Shown here piece after piece: positions 17,474 through 26,693 of a stretch of 64,000 nt of DNA. Source of the DNA: DATEDA01 sp963789885. GTDB taxonomy: Bacteria > Pseudomonadota > Gammaproteobacteria > Burkholderiales > SG8-39. The stretch is taken from assembly GCA_963789885.1 (NCBI GenBank), contig CAWBNB010000027.1, positions 1 through 64,000 of the forward strand, given 5' to 3'. The position numbers and the translations under genes are program-made. How positions within the stretch are numbered: the stretch's first letter is position 1; every line of letters starts with the position of its first letter. Under the pieces are notes generated by a model. The model ran no database searches. It was given only the letters and a program-made list of their open reading frames with translations, and was not told the origin of the DNA.

Positions 17474-18540
17474 TTAGCCGAGTGGCGCCGCAAGCGACCG
17501 AATCCGGCCAGGAGCGGTCATTCGGACTTCGCATCCAGTTCGACCACGTCTCGCACGTCTGCGATGCTTTCGGGTTAGGCTAACTTGTCAGCGATCCCAA
17601 GCTTGAATTGCCCTATCGAGTCTTGGTTCTGCCCCCTACCAGCTAGGTCAGGGGGTCCGGCTAGTAGCCGTCATATCCACCATGAGCCGAAGCGCATCAC
17701 CCTACCTTAGCCATGGTCGCCGGTTGGCCGATGTCCTGGCTGCGATTCAGGTGCTTGGGGCATACACGTTCGCCAGCCGCAAGTACGAGTCCTGGGTCGA
17801 GAAGCTTGGCGACCCGCAGAGCGCCATGGGCTGGGATCTCATCTTCGCTGAGCATCCAGAATTTTTTCGTGTTAGCGGAGAGTGGGTCTCACTTAGTACT
17901 CTGGTTCATAAATTCGGCAACGTATTTATGCTGCTACGCGGCGAGGCGCATCGGAATGGAGGCCTGCGGGAGACGATTGGCCATGCGTGCGAGATCGGCG
18001 CGCGTGAATCGCCAGTCGAAGGGCGTGCCGATGGCCTCGTAATGGTCTTGGAAGCGCAAGAGCCGCTCTTCGACTTCTTCCAAGCAAGAGAAATCGTTGG
18101 GGGTGAGCGCCTTGCGTTGGACGATGGAGAAGTAGATCTCGATCTGGTTGAGCCAACTCGCGTGCACCGGGCCATGGACGGGCACCAGGTTGGGGAAGGC
18201 CGCGGTAAGCCGTTTGACGCAAGGTTGCCCACGATGCGAAGAGCCGTTGTCGATGATCCAGAACACGCGGCGTGCGTCGCGATAGGGCGGCTGGCCCATG
18301 ACCTGGGTGACGAGCCGACCGAAGGGTTCGATGCCGGTGGCTTTCTCGCAGCGCCCGAAGACCTTGGCGTGGTGCACATCGAGGGCGGCCAAGTAGGCCC
18401 AAGCCCCGGCGCGGGTGTACTTGAACTTAGCCCGTTTCAGTGGACGCCAACGGTGAGGGCGTAGAGTTTTCCACGGCCGGGCGCGTGCGGCGCCTCACAC
18501 GCACGCGCACGTGCCCGGCGGTGGGAAACTCGGACCATCG

Positions 18541-19413
18541 TCAGGCCGCCTCCTTCGCCGCGAAGCGGCGCTCGAATTCGCGCGGCGACACGTAGCCGAG
18601 GGAAGAGTGACGGCGACGCGGATTGTAAAAGGTCTCGACGTAGGAAAAGACCTCCGAGCGCGCCTGGATGCGCGTAGCGTAGCGCCGCCCGTTCACCCGT
18701 TCTACCTTCAGCGTCTTGAACCAGCTCTCCATCGGCGCATTGTCGTAGCAATCGCCCTTGCGGCTCATCGAGCAGACCATCCCGTACTGCTTGAGCAGCT
18801 TCTGGTAGTCGTGAGTGCAATACACCGAGCCGCGGTCGCTATGGTGAACCAGACCGCGCGGCGGCCGACGCTGGAAGTAGGCCATCCCCAGGGCCGCAAT
18901 GGCGAGATGCCGGTCGTTTCGCTCACTCATCGCCCAGCCGACGATGAGTCGCGAGTACAGGTCGAGCACGCAGGCGAGGTACAGCCAGCCCGCGTCGGTC
19001 CAGATATAGGTCACGTCGGTGAGCCACACCTGGTCGGGCCGCTCGGCCACGAAGTTCTGCTCGAGCCGATTGGGCGCCACCGGCAGCTTGTGCCGCGAGT
19101 CGGTGGTGGCGCGAAACTTCCGTCTATGCCGCGCCGCGATCCCGTGCTTGTTCATCAGACGCCGAACCCGGTTCAAACTCACCACGTTGCCCTGTTCGCG
19201 CAGCTCCTCGTGCACCCGCGGGCTGCCATAGTTGCCGTCGCTGGCCAAGTGGATGGCGCGGATCTCGCCGAGCAGACGCGCGTTCTCCCGCTCCCGTGGC
19301 GAGGGCCCACGTCCACGCCAGGCGTGGTAGCCGCTACGCGACACCTCGAGCAGCTCGCACATCCTCGGCACCGGGTAGCGCGCTCGATGCGCATCGATAA
19401 AGGCATACCTCAC
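18541..19413 (-). CDS. IS3 transposase OrfB (DDE)
   Basis: 290 residues. The HTH_21 region (SGYHAWRGRGPSPRERENARLL, YGSPRVHEELRE) is followed by the rve domain with VWLTDVTYIWTDAGW (D), GLVHHSDRGSVY (D) and DNAPMESWFKTLKVE (E), and the C-terminal YNPRRRHSSLGYVSP. It is intact. It overlaps orfA by 4 bp, as in IS3 elements that make an OrfAB fusion by -1 frameshifting. Confidence 0.92.
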   Translation of the reverse strand: MRYAFIDAHRARYPVPRMCELLEVSRSGYHAWRGRGPSPRERENARLLGEIRAIHLASDGNYGSPRVHEELREQGNVVSLNRVRRLMNKHGIAARHRRKFRATTDSRHKLPVAPNRLEQNFVAERPDQVWLTDVTYIWTDAGWLYLACVLDLYSRLIVGWAMSERNDRHLAIAALGMAYFQRRPPRGLVHHSDRGSVYCTHDYQKLLKQYGMVCSMSRKGDCYDNAPMESWFKTLKVERVNGRRYATRIQARSEVFSYVETFYNPRRRHSSLGYVSPREFERRFAAKEAA

Positions 19414-19709
19414 AGCGCATCCTTCGCGAAGTATGCCGCCGCCTTTCGCAGGATCTCGCGCTCCATCTTCAGCCGCGCGTTCTCCGCCCGCAGCCGCGAA
19501 ACCTCCGCCTCCAGATCGCTCACCGGATGCCCCGCCGGCCCCTGCACGACCTTGCCCGCGCGCGCCGCGCGCACCCAGTTGGCCAGGCTCTTGGCCGGTA
19601 AATCCAGTCGCCGCGCCGCCTCCATCAGGCCCACCTTCTCGTCCAACACCAACTTCACGGCCTCGGCCCGGAACTCAGCCGTGTACCGCCGTTTCGGAAT
19701 CCTTTGCAT
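19410..19709 (-). CDS. IS3 OrfA (HTH)
   Basis: 99 residues: an HTH (YTAEFRAEAVKLVLDEKVGLMEAARRL, SLANWVRAAR) and a leucine zipper (LEAEVSRLRAENARLKMEREIL), ending just inside orfB. It binds the IS ends as the transposase N-terminal module. Confidence 0.92.
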   Translation of the reverse strand: MQRIPKRRYTAEFRAEAVKLVLDEKVGLMEAARRLDLPAKSLANWVRAARAGKVVQGPAGHPVSDLEAEVSRLRAENARLKMEREILRKAAAYFAKDAL

Positions 19710-20551
19710 CTGACACCTCCATTTGCGATCGTAAAAACCTCAAACGTTGGTGTCCACTTTTTCGGGCGAAGTCCAACTCGTGCTCAATCCGTCTGGGCTG
19801 ATGGGGGCGCGGGGGCAAGGTGGGATGCGTTCGCACGCGCGCTTGGATGCTGGTCTTTTCGTCGGCGCACAACACGAACTCGTCGGGTCGCAGTCGCTTG
19901 CCTTGCCACTGTCGGGCGTACAGATCCAGGATCCGTCCCGCTTTGAGGGTGAAATCCGGATCGCGCGGGAAGATCCAGGTGCGGTGTTGCCACGGGCGGA
20001 TCGCGTCCTGGTGCAACCAACGCCACACGGTGGTCTCGCTCATGCAGGCCACGATGCCGCAGCGCTGGGCTTCGCGCACGATGTCGGCGCTACTGAAGCG
20101 CGACAGCGGCACGCCTCGGGTCGCGGGGAGCTCACAGGCGATGGCCTTGATCTGCACGACCAGTTCTGGGGGGGAAGACCGGGGGACGGCCCGGGCGCGG
20201 GCGTTCTTCGAGTCCCGGTAGTCGTTCATAGAAGAAGCGCTTGCGCCACAGGCTGACGACATCGCGCCCCACCGAAAGGGCAGCGGCGATCTCATCATTG
20301 GGCAGACCCTCGGCCGCGAGAAGAATGATCTTGGCCCGAAGTACCTCGAAGTATGGCAACGTATATTTGCGCGCGCGAGCTTCCAGAACTTGGCGCTCTT
20401 GCCGTGAGAGACGAACCGTGAATGGGCTTTGTCTGGGCATCTCGGAGTACCCTCCTCGATGGGTACCATAGCCAAGAAGCTTCGACCTGGCAATAACTAT
20501 ACGTTGCCATATTTATTAAACTGGGTACTTAGGTGGCGCCATGGCTACGAC

Positions 20552-22026
20552 GGCGGAGGTGTCCCAGGGGTAGTTGAAGGTTGAGGGCGGCGGTTTTCCT
20601 GGTGAATCCGAGAGAATCGGGTTTGCCAACCTGTGAAGCTCACGGAAAGGAAAACCGCCATGAAGGATCGTACGGGAAACACCGCTGGTAGGAAACCGCG
20701 ACTGGCCCTCGTCGGGCAAGACGACGTCGCCAGCGCGGTGCGAGCTGCCTTTGCCGACCAGGGCCAGGTGCTGCTGCCGATGCTGGAGCTCATCGAGAGC
20801 GCGAGGACGAGCATCGACGAGCTGATGAGCGAGGCCGCACGCGGGTTCGTCGAGCAGCTCTTGGTGCTCTCGGCGCAGGAGGTCGCCGGGAGGAAGCATC
20901 CGGGTCGGCGCTTGGGCGAGGTGCTCTGGCATGGCAGCCAGCCCGGGCGTGTCGTCTTGGCCGAGAGGAAGCTTGCGGTCAAGCGGCCGCGTCTTCGCCG
21001 CCGCGCCGCTCGCGGCAAGGAAGTGGCCATTCCGGTCTACGAGCGGCTGCAGGCCGAGCCGCGCCTGGGCGAGCGCATCCGCGACATCCTGGTTCGGGGG
21101 GTGTCGACGCGCAAGTACGCCGAGGTGCTGCCGCGCATGGCCGGGACCGTGGGCATTGCCAAGAGCTCGGTGTCGCGCCGGTTCATTCGGGCCGCCCGAG
21201 ACGCATTGGCAGCCCTGATGGGTCGTCGCTTCGACGCGCTCGACGTCCTGGCGGTGTGGATCGACGGGATCGTCGTCGACGATCACCACATCCTGGCCGC
21301 CGTCGGCGTCGATGCCCAGGGCGAGAAGCATCTGCTGGGGCTTGCGCAGGGGGCGAGCGAGAACGCGCAGGTGGCCAAGGACCTGCTCTCGAGCCTGATC
21401 GGGCGCGGGATCGGTCCGGACCGGGTGCGGCTGTTCGTCATCGACGGCTCGAAGGGGCTTCGCAGCGCGATCGAGGAACTCTTCGGTGGGCAGGCGAAGG
21501 TGCAGCGCTGCCGCGTCCACAAGATGCGAAACGTCACCGAGCGGCTCCCCAAACCGATCGCCGCGCAGGTCAGAGCCGTGATGCATGCGGCCTACCAACT
21601 GCCCGAGAAGGACGGGACCGCGAAGCTCAAGCAGCAGGCCGCCTGGCTCAAGACCGAGTACGCCGACGCCGCGGCGAGCCTGCTCGAGGGGCTGGAGGAG
21701 ACCTTCACCGTCAATCGGCTGAAGCTCACGCCGTCTCTGACGCGCTGCCTTGCGAGCACCAACGTGATCGAGAATCCGAACGGTGCCGTACGTCGAGTGA
21801 CCCATCGCGTCAGTCGCTACCGCGACGCCGAGATGGCGCTGCGCTGGACGGCGACCGGATTCCTGGAAGCGGAGAAGTCGTTCCGCAAGATCCAGGGTCA
21901 TCGCCAGCTCTGGGTGCTTGGCACTGCACTCGGGCGATCGGTCGAGGAGGTTGATGTGAAGACGCGTGCTGCTTAGCCTGTGAACCGACCGCCGTCCAAA
22001 GCTTCAACCACGGACGGGACACGTCC
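20552..22026 (+). mobile_element. IS256-family element
   Basis: Inverted ends read GGAGGTGTCCC (left, 20555) and GGACGTGTCCC (right, reverse complement from 22026). GCTACGAC flanks both sides (20544-20551 and 22027-22034), an 8-bp duplication typical of IS256; it extends to 11 bp with one mismatch, so the left border is uncertain by 3 bp. It interrupts the split gene at 17682-22283. Confidence 0.85.
20660..21976 (+). CDS. IS256 (Mutator-type) transposase
   Basis: 438 residues from the ATG at 20660, which has GGAAAGGA upstream. Typical features are STRKYAEVLPRMA and SSVSRRFIRAARD, then DVLAVWIDGIVVDDHHILAAVGVD (first D), RVRLFVIDGSKGLRSAIEELF (second D), QRCRVHKMRNVTERLP and STNVIENPNGAVRRVTHRV (E region). 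It is intact. Confidence 0.92.
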   Translation: MKDRTGNTAGRKPRLALVGQDDVASAVRAAFADQGQVLLPMLELIESARTSIDELMSEAARGFVEQLLVLSAQEVAGRKHPGRRLGEVLWHGSQPGRVVLAERKLAVKRPRLRRRAARGKEVAIPVYERLQAEPRLGERIRDILVRGVSTRKYAEVLPRMAGTVGIAKSSVSRRFIRAARDALAALMGRRFDALDVLAVWIDGIVVDDHHILAAVGVDAQGEKHLLGLAQGASENAQVAKDLLSSLIGRGIGPDRVRLFVIDGSKGLRSAIEELFGGQAKVQRCRVHKMRNVTERLPKPIAAQVRAVMHAAYQLPEKDGTAKLKQQAAWLKTEYADAAASLLEGLEETFTVNRLKLTPSLTRCLASTNVIENPNGAVRRVTHRVSRYRDAEMALRWTATGFLEAEKSFRKIQGHRQLWVLGTALGRSVEEVDVKTRAA

Positions 22027-22505
22027 GCTACGACCGCGCCTACAGCCATGAGCAGGCTCGCGATCTCACCCATGCCGAGATTTCCAATCTCACTGATGAT
22101 GAGCGCGGAAAGCTTACGCGCAGGCCTCTCATGTCTGACCAGATCGAGGCGCTGATGAAGACTGCCATTGAACTACACAGTCGCGAGGTGGCGCATCAGC
22201 AGGAGCGCAGGTGGCTAACACCTCTCCTTTTCGCGCTGCTTGGCATCATCCTTGGAGCCGTCCTCCAGTCAGCGCTGAAATGACGGCTAACCCCGTATAT
22301 GGACTCCCCCCAACAAGGAAGAGGCTGATCGGTAGATCTGGCATGAAGGGAGCGCCTGCAGTCGTATATCCGGCATCGTGAGTGGGCTCTCGGTGGCCCG
22401 TGCCGACATGGAATCTAGAGGTGGCCCCAGAAATCTGGGCAGCGGGATAAGTGGACAATCTGCTCCTGAGAACGGGCCGGTGGCCCGAGAAAGCGGAGCA
22501 AGAGA

Positions 22506-22811
22506 GTGAGCAGAAGGTCCCGACGTAACCACACCCCGACGTTCAAGGCGCGAGTCGCGCTGGCCGCTGTACGCGGCGACAAGACGCTGGCCGAACTGGC
22601 CAAGCAGTTCGACCTCCACCCCAACCAGATCACCGACTGGAAGAACCAGCTGCTCGAGCGCGCGGCCGCCGTCTTCGGTGAGACGCAGGCCAAAGGGCAA
22701 CCACCAGTCGACCTCAAGGTGCTGCATGCCAAGATCGGCGAGCTCGCGCTGGAGAACGATTTTTTAGAAGGCGCGCTCATCAAGGCGGGCATGCTGAGCG
22801 CAAAGCGATGA
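22506..22811 (+). CDS. IS3 OrfA
   Basis: 101 residues from GTG. HTH HTPTFKARVALAAVRGDKTL with AKQFDLHPNQITDWKNQLLE, then a zipper-like tail. It overlaps orfB by 4 bp. Confidence 0.9.
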   Translation: MSRRSRRNHTPTFKARVALAAVRGDKTLAELAKQFDLHPNQITDWKNQLLERAAAVFGETQAKGQPPVDLKVLHAKIGELALENDFLEGALIKAGMLSAKR

Positions 22812-23638
22812 TCGACCGCAACCATCAACTCCCGATCGCTCGTCAGGCCGAGCTCCTGGAGGTGAGCCGCGCCTCGGTGTACTACCTGCCGCGGCCGGCG
22901 TCGGAATCCGACCTTGCGCTCATGCGCCGCATCGACGCACTGCACCTGGAGCATCCGTTCATGGGCGCGCGGATGCTGCGCGACTCGCTTCGCCGGGAAG
23001 GCTTCGTCGTCGGACGCAAGCACGTCAGAACGCTGATGACGCGCATGGGCGTGGAGCCGCTGTATCGGCGTCCCAGGACCACGCGCAAGCATCCCGGGCA
23101 TCAGGTCTACCCGTATCTCCTGCGCGGCTTGGCGATCGAGCGCTCGAACCAGGTCTGGGCGATGGACATCACCTACATCCCGATGGCGCGCGGGTTCGTC
23201 TACCTCGCCGCGGTCGTCGACTGGGCTTCGCGCCGGGTGCTCGCCCACCGCGTGTCGATCTCGATGGACACCGAGTTCTGCCGCGAGGCGCTGGAGGAGG
23301 CACTCGCGCGTTACGGCTGTCCCGAGATCTTCAACACCGATCAGGGCAGCCAGTTCACCAGCGCCGAGTTCCTTGACGTCCTGAAGAAGCGCGGCATCGG
23401 CATCAGCATGGACGGCAAGGGCGCTTGGCGCGACAACGTGTTCGTCGAGCGGCTGTGGCGCAGCGTGAAGTACGAGGAGGTCTATCTGCGCGCCTACGAG
23501 ACGGTGAGCGCGGCGCGTGCAGGGCTTGCGCGTTACTTCGTCTTCTACAACATGCGTCGACCGCACAGCGCTCTGGACGGAAGCACGCCCGATGAGTTCT
23601 ACTTCGCCTTGCTGCCGGCGACCCGGAAGGCAGCTTGA
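22808..23638 (+). CDS. IS3 transposase OrfB (DDE)
   Basis: 276 residues. HTH_21 segment (PFMGARMLRDSLRREGF), rve domain with VWAMDITYIPMARGF (D), EIFNTDQGSQFTSAEF (D) and RDNVFVERLWRSVKYEEVY (E), ending YNMRRPHSALDGSTPDEFY. Intact. Confidence 0.92.
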   Translation: MIDRNHQLPIARQAELLEVSRASVYYLPRPASESDLALMRRIDALHLEHPFMGARMLRDSLRREGFVVGRKHVRTLMTRMGVEPLYRRPRTTRKHPGHQVYPYLLRGLAIERSNQVWAMDITYIPMARGFVYLAAVVDWASRRVLAHRVSISMDTEFCREALEEALARYGCPEIFNTDQGSQFTSAEFLDVLKKRGIGISMDGKGAWRDNVFVERLWRSVKYEEVYLRAYETVSAARAGLARYFVFYNMRRPHSALDGSTPDEFYFALLPATRKAA

Positions 23639-23793
23639 GCGACGAGCACGGGTTGCCCACCGCGTCGGTCGTGCGTTCGTCGCAGGCGACGCCCGCCCGC
23701 CGCCGTGGACAACCCTGCCGCATCGCATCCCTAACCGCAGAGAATCCACTTATCCAACCCCCGGGCGCTGTCTAAACGGATGGGGCCATCTCT

Positions 23794-23971
23794 TCTGCGA
23801 GCACCGAGGCGCCAATCGTTGCAACGGGCAAGTGCGCTGCGAGCAGCGGCTCTGCCAGCGGAGTTATCGGCGTCATTCGGTGCGGGGGTGACCCGGGGTG
23901 CCATGATGGGCGATCAGTCTCTACGCAAGCGATGGTGGGGTGAGCTCGTCGGGCGAAGCGTCTTTGCGCAC
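23794..23971 (-). other. non-coding 3' flank of the IS110 element, possible guide-RNA region
   Basis: 178 bp between the end of the IS3 element and the IS110 recombinase stop, with no ORF. IS110-group elements encode a bridge RNA in a non-coding end, upstream of the gene in some subgroups and downstream in the IS1111 subgroup. This stretch is a candidate, as is 25067-25240 on the other side. I saw no decisive structure in either. Confidence 0.35.
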
Positions 23972-25066
23972 TCAGGCGGGAATCGGGTAAGCGCTGCGAG
24001 TGATCTTCTTTTCCAGCCGTTTGACCTGCCCGTAGGGGGAGCTGTCGCGAAGGCACGCGTAGCAGATGCGGGCGAGTTTGTTCGCGAGCGCGCAGGTCGC
24101 CTTATTGTGATTGGTTCGCCCCTGCACGGCGAGCGCCCAGGCGCGAAGGCCGTCGACGGCGCGGCCGGCGTGGGTGGCGGCAGTGGAGGCGCGCAGCACC
24201 GAGCGCGCCCCGTGGGTCAGGAGCATCCGCAGGTAGCGGTCCCCGCGCTTGGAGATGCGTCCGATTCGGCGCGTGCTGCCAGAGGAGTGCTCCTTGGGCG
24301 TCAAGCCGAACCAGGCGGCGAAGTGTCGCGCGTCGCGGAAATGGCTCACGTTGCCGCTGGTGGCGGCAACCATGGCGGTGGCGGTGAGCAGCCCCACGCC
24401 CGGGATCGTCAGCAGCGTCGTGCACGCGGCCGACGCACGCGCCGATTGCGTCAAGTCGCGCTCGAGCTGTCCCACGCGCGCCTCAAGCAGCCGGATCTCT
24501 TCAACCAGCAACTTCATCGTCGGTCGGACGAGTTCAGGAATCGCCGAGTTCGGTTCGGCGAGGACACGTGCGATCTGCTCCAGACCGGTGCGGGCGCCCA
24601 AGGCGATCGCGATGCCGAACTCCCGGCAGAACCCGCGCAGCGCGTTGATCCGGGAGGTGCGGGTACCCATCCACAACGAGCGCGTCCGGTGCAGCGCCTG
24701 GAGGGCCTGCTCGTCGAGCGATTTCACGCGCACCGGCACGATGTCGGCGCAGCGCGCCGCTTCCAGCAGCGCTTCGGCGTCGGCTGCATCGGTCTTGTTG
24801 CGCTTGACGTAGGCGCGCACGTACGGCGCCGGCAACAGCCGGACCTCAATGCCCAGGCCGCTGAGCCAGCGCGCCCAGTGGTGCGCGCTACCGCAGGCCT
24901 CCATCACGACCAGTCCAACGGCACGATTGGCGAACCAGCGCTCGAACTGAGTACGCGTCAGGCGCTGGCGTTCGACCAGGCGCCAGTTGGCATCGGCAAT
25001 CGCAAGCTGGAAGACGGACTTGGCGAGATCGACGCCCACGATGGCCAGCGCGGCGGTAGCATTCAT
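23972..25066 (-). CDS. IS110-family DEDD recombinase
   Basis: 364 residues from the ATG at 25066, with AGGAGAG upstream; the frame is open to 25153 but without protein character. The N-terminal DEDD domain shows IVGVDLAKSVFQLA (D), VVMEACGSAHHWAR (E) and KTDAADAEALLEA (D and D). The C-terminal Tnp20 domain shows LTIPGVGLLTATAM, AAWFGLTPKEHSSG and GRISKRGDRYLRMLL with the serine of the ARSVLRAS region. Intact. Such enzymes recombine DNA guided by an RNA from the element end. Confidence 0.92.
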   Translation of the reverse strand: MNATAALAIVGVDLAKSVFQLAIADANWRLVERQRLTRTQFERWFANRAVGLVVMEACGSAHHWARWLSGLGIEVRLLPAPYVRAYVKRNKTDAADAEALLEAARCADIVPVRVKSLDEQALQALHRTRSLWMGTRTSRINALRGFCREFGIAIALGARTGLEQIARVLAEPNSAIPELVRPTMKLLVEEIRLLEARVGQLERDLTQSARASAACTTLLTIPGVGLLTATAMVAATSGNVSHFRDARHFAAWFGLTPKEHSSGSTRRIGRISKRGDRYLRMLLTHGARSVLRASTAATHAGRAVDGLRAWALAVQGRTNHNKATCALANKLARICYACLRDSSPYGQVKRLEKKITRSAYPIPA

Positions 25067-25249
25067 CTCGGACTCTCCTGGGTTGAGCGCTGACACCCCA
25101 CACCACATGAGGCCAGCTGGCACGATGATGCCGAGAAGCCGGGGGGAGTCCATCCCATCATTCGAGCGGACCGACCAACAGCTTTCCTGTTTTCTACCCT
25201 CTTCGCTTCGCTCGCTAGCGGCCGCTCAACGCGAACGTTGGGCCGCGTG

Positions 25250-25600
25250 ATGGCAGGCAAGCGGCAGCACTTCATCCCGCGGTTCCTGCAGACTGGCTTC
25301 GCGAGCCGCCGAAACGGTGACGAAACGTTCACCTGGGTGTATCGAAAGACGGCGCTCCCGTTTAACGCGAACATCATCAACATTGGGGTCGAAGGGCATT
25401 TCTACACGGAGGGCGCAAACACCGAAGCAGACGATCTGATTACTGCTGCCGAGGGACCATTCAGTGCTTTGATCAAGGACCTTAGGAGGGGGATCCCTGG
25501 GTCGCTTTCGGACCCAAGACTTCCTCAGCTAGTTGCTCACCTCGAACTACGCACGAGACACCTACGACAGAGCCTCCTGCAGACTGGAGAGTTTGTTGTG
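25250..25600 (+). pseudogene. DUF4238-domain protein, truncated
   Basis: The frame from 25250 begins MAGKRQHFIPRFLQTGFASR, then FTWVYRKTALPFNANIINIG and GHFYTE, the signature of DUF4238 proteins (commonly near 300 residues, often in defence or mobile regions, function unknown). After about 115 residues (LELRTRHLRQSLLQTGEF) it runs into an IS, so the C-terminal two thirds are gone. Confidence 0.75.
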
Positions 25601-26585
25601 TCAAGATTTCCGTGCGCTTCGCGAGCGGCTGGGTGGGCGGCGCATCATCTTCACCGACGCCGAGCGCCGGCAACTTGCAGAGAAGGCGAGGGCGGTAGGG
25701 CGCAAGGGGCTGCGCGAGCTTGGCACGATCGTCACCCCAGACACCCTGCTTCGCTGGCACCGCGAGCTCGTGGCGCGGAAGTGGACCTTCGTCGAAAGAC
25801 GAAGGGCCGGTCGGCCACGCACAGGCGACGAACTGGTTGGGCTGGTGGTTCGCATGGCCAGCGAGAACCCGAGTTGGGGCTACACGCGCATCCAAGGGGC
25901 GATGAGGAACCTCGGTCACAAGCTTGGCCGCGGGACGATTCGCGGGATCCTGAAGGAGCATGGCATCGAGCCCGCCCCCGAACGAGGCAAAGGGATGCCG
26001 TGGTCGGTGTTCTTGAAGGCGCATTGGAAGGCCTTGGCTGCGGCAGACTTCTTCACCGTGGAGGTGTGGAGCTGGCGGGGGCTCATGACACACTACGTCT
26101 TCTTTGTCATCGAGCTCGCGACTCGACGCGTGCGCATCGCCGGGATCACCGTCCAACCCGATGGGGGCTGGATGATGCAGATGGGTCGTAACCTACTGGA
26201 TGTGTTCGACGGCCCGCTGGTGGACAAGCGCTATCTGATTGTCGATCGAGACACAAAACACTGTGCTGAGTTTCGGCAGATGGTTGCGCGGGAGGGTGTC
26301 CAAGTGATCCGGCTGCCGCCGCGTTCGCCCAATTTGAATGCCTACGCCGAACGCACGTAGCGTTCGGTAAAAGAGGAGTGCCTGTCAAAGATCATTCCGA
26401 TCGGGCAGGGGATGCTGCGTCGCGCATTACATGAGTACGTCGGCCATTATCACCTCGAACGAAATCATCAAGGCCGGTAACAAGTTGATCACGCCTCGCT
26501 CCGGGTCGCAGCGCCGAGATGGACCAATCACTCGGTGCCCAAGACTTGGTGGAATCCTGAACTACTACGAGCGACTCGCGGTGTG
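25600..26585 (+). pseudogene. rve-type transposase, decayed
   Basis: Close to the protein at 15158: ERLGGRRIIFTDAERRQLAE, TPDTLLRWHRELVARKWTF, AAADFFTVEVW, LIVDRDTKHC and NLNAYAER, then a TAG at 26358. The reading continues RSVKEECLSKIIPIGQGMLR and ALHEYVGHYHLERNHQG, with a second lesion before GGILNYYERLAV at about 26580. It is inactive. Its insertion truncated the DUF4238 gene. Confidence 0.85.
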
Positions 26586-26693
26586 AACGCCGTCGGAGAT
26601 TCCGAACATAACGCGGTTGAATTCGGGGGCGTGGAAACGTGTGCCGGCGCCCCGGCCTAGAATGTCCGCGCTCGAAACGGGAAGGGAGGGGCT

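Larger units (their letters stand above)
18441..19756 (-). mobile_element. IS3-family element nested in the IS630
   Basis: The ends are TGGACGCCAACGGTGAGG at 18441 and, in reverse complement, TGGACACCAACGTTTGAGG at 19756. It holds overlapping orfA and orfB on the minus strand. The exact outer base is uncertain by a few bp because the similarity continues to an AG just outside. Confidence 0.8.
17934..20440 (-). pseudogene. IS630-type transposase, interrupted
   Basis: The N-terminal HTH part begins at 20440 (LSRQERQVLEARARKYTLPY, LPNDEIAAALSVGRDVVSLW). It shifts frame near a C run at about 20170 into RGVPLSRFSSADIVREAQRCG and FVLCADEKTSIQAR, and stops where the IS3 begins near 19756. The C-terminal DDE part resumes at 18440 and ends at 17934 (WIIDNGSSHRG, ASWLNQIEIYFSIVQRKAL). 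Catalytic D, D and E are all recognisable across the pieces, so the gene was intact before the IS3 arrived, unless the C-run shift is real damage and not programmed slippage. Confidence 0.8.
17897..20527 (-). mobile_element. IS630-like element with a nested IS3
   Basis: The ends are related inverted repeats: TACTCTGGTTCATAAATTCG from 17897 and, in reverse complement, TACCCAGTTTAATAAATATG from 20527. The flanking direct repeat is CTTAG, whose removal restores the host gene. A simple TA duplication, usual for IS630, would not restore it. An IS3-family element sits inside at 18441-19756. Confidence 0.8.
17682..22283 (+). pseudogene. hypothetical membrane-anchored protein gene split by two IS insertions
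   Basis: Three exact pieces rebuild one frame: 17682-17896, 20533-20551 and 22035-22283. The joins run through EWVSLRWRHGYDRAYSHE. The first join removes an IS630-like element flanked by CTTAG (17892-17896 and 20528-20532); the second removes an IS256 element flanked by GCTACGAC (20544-20551 and 22027-22034). The rebuilt product is about 160 residues. It has an N-terminal part (RLADVLAAIQVLGAYTFASR, MGWDLIFAEHPEFF), a polar middle (QARDLTHAEISNLTDDER) and a C-terminal transmembrane segment (WLTPLLFALLGIILGAVLQ). I recognise the N-terminal pattern from small hypothetical proteins of mobile elements but know no function. There is no other damage, so the insertions are recent. The 130 bp from 22284 to the next IS hold nothing. 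Confidence 0.85.
22417..23793 (+). mobile_element. IS3-family element (second type)
   Basis: The ends carry AGAGGTGGCCCCA at 22417 and AGAGATGGCCCCA in reverse complement from 23793, plus a shared GGATAAGTGGA inside. Two overlapping ORFs follow the IS3 plan. The flanking duplication was not resolved. Confidence 0.75.
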
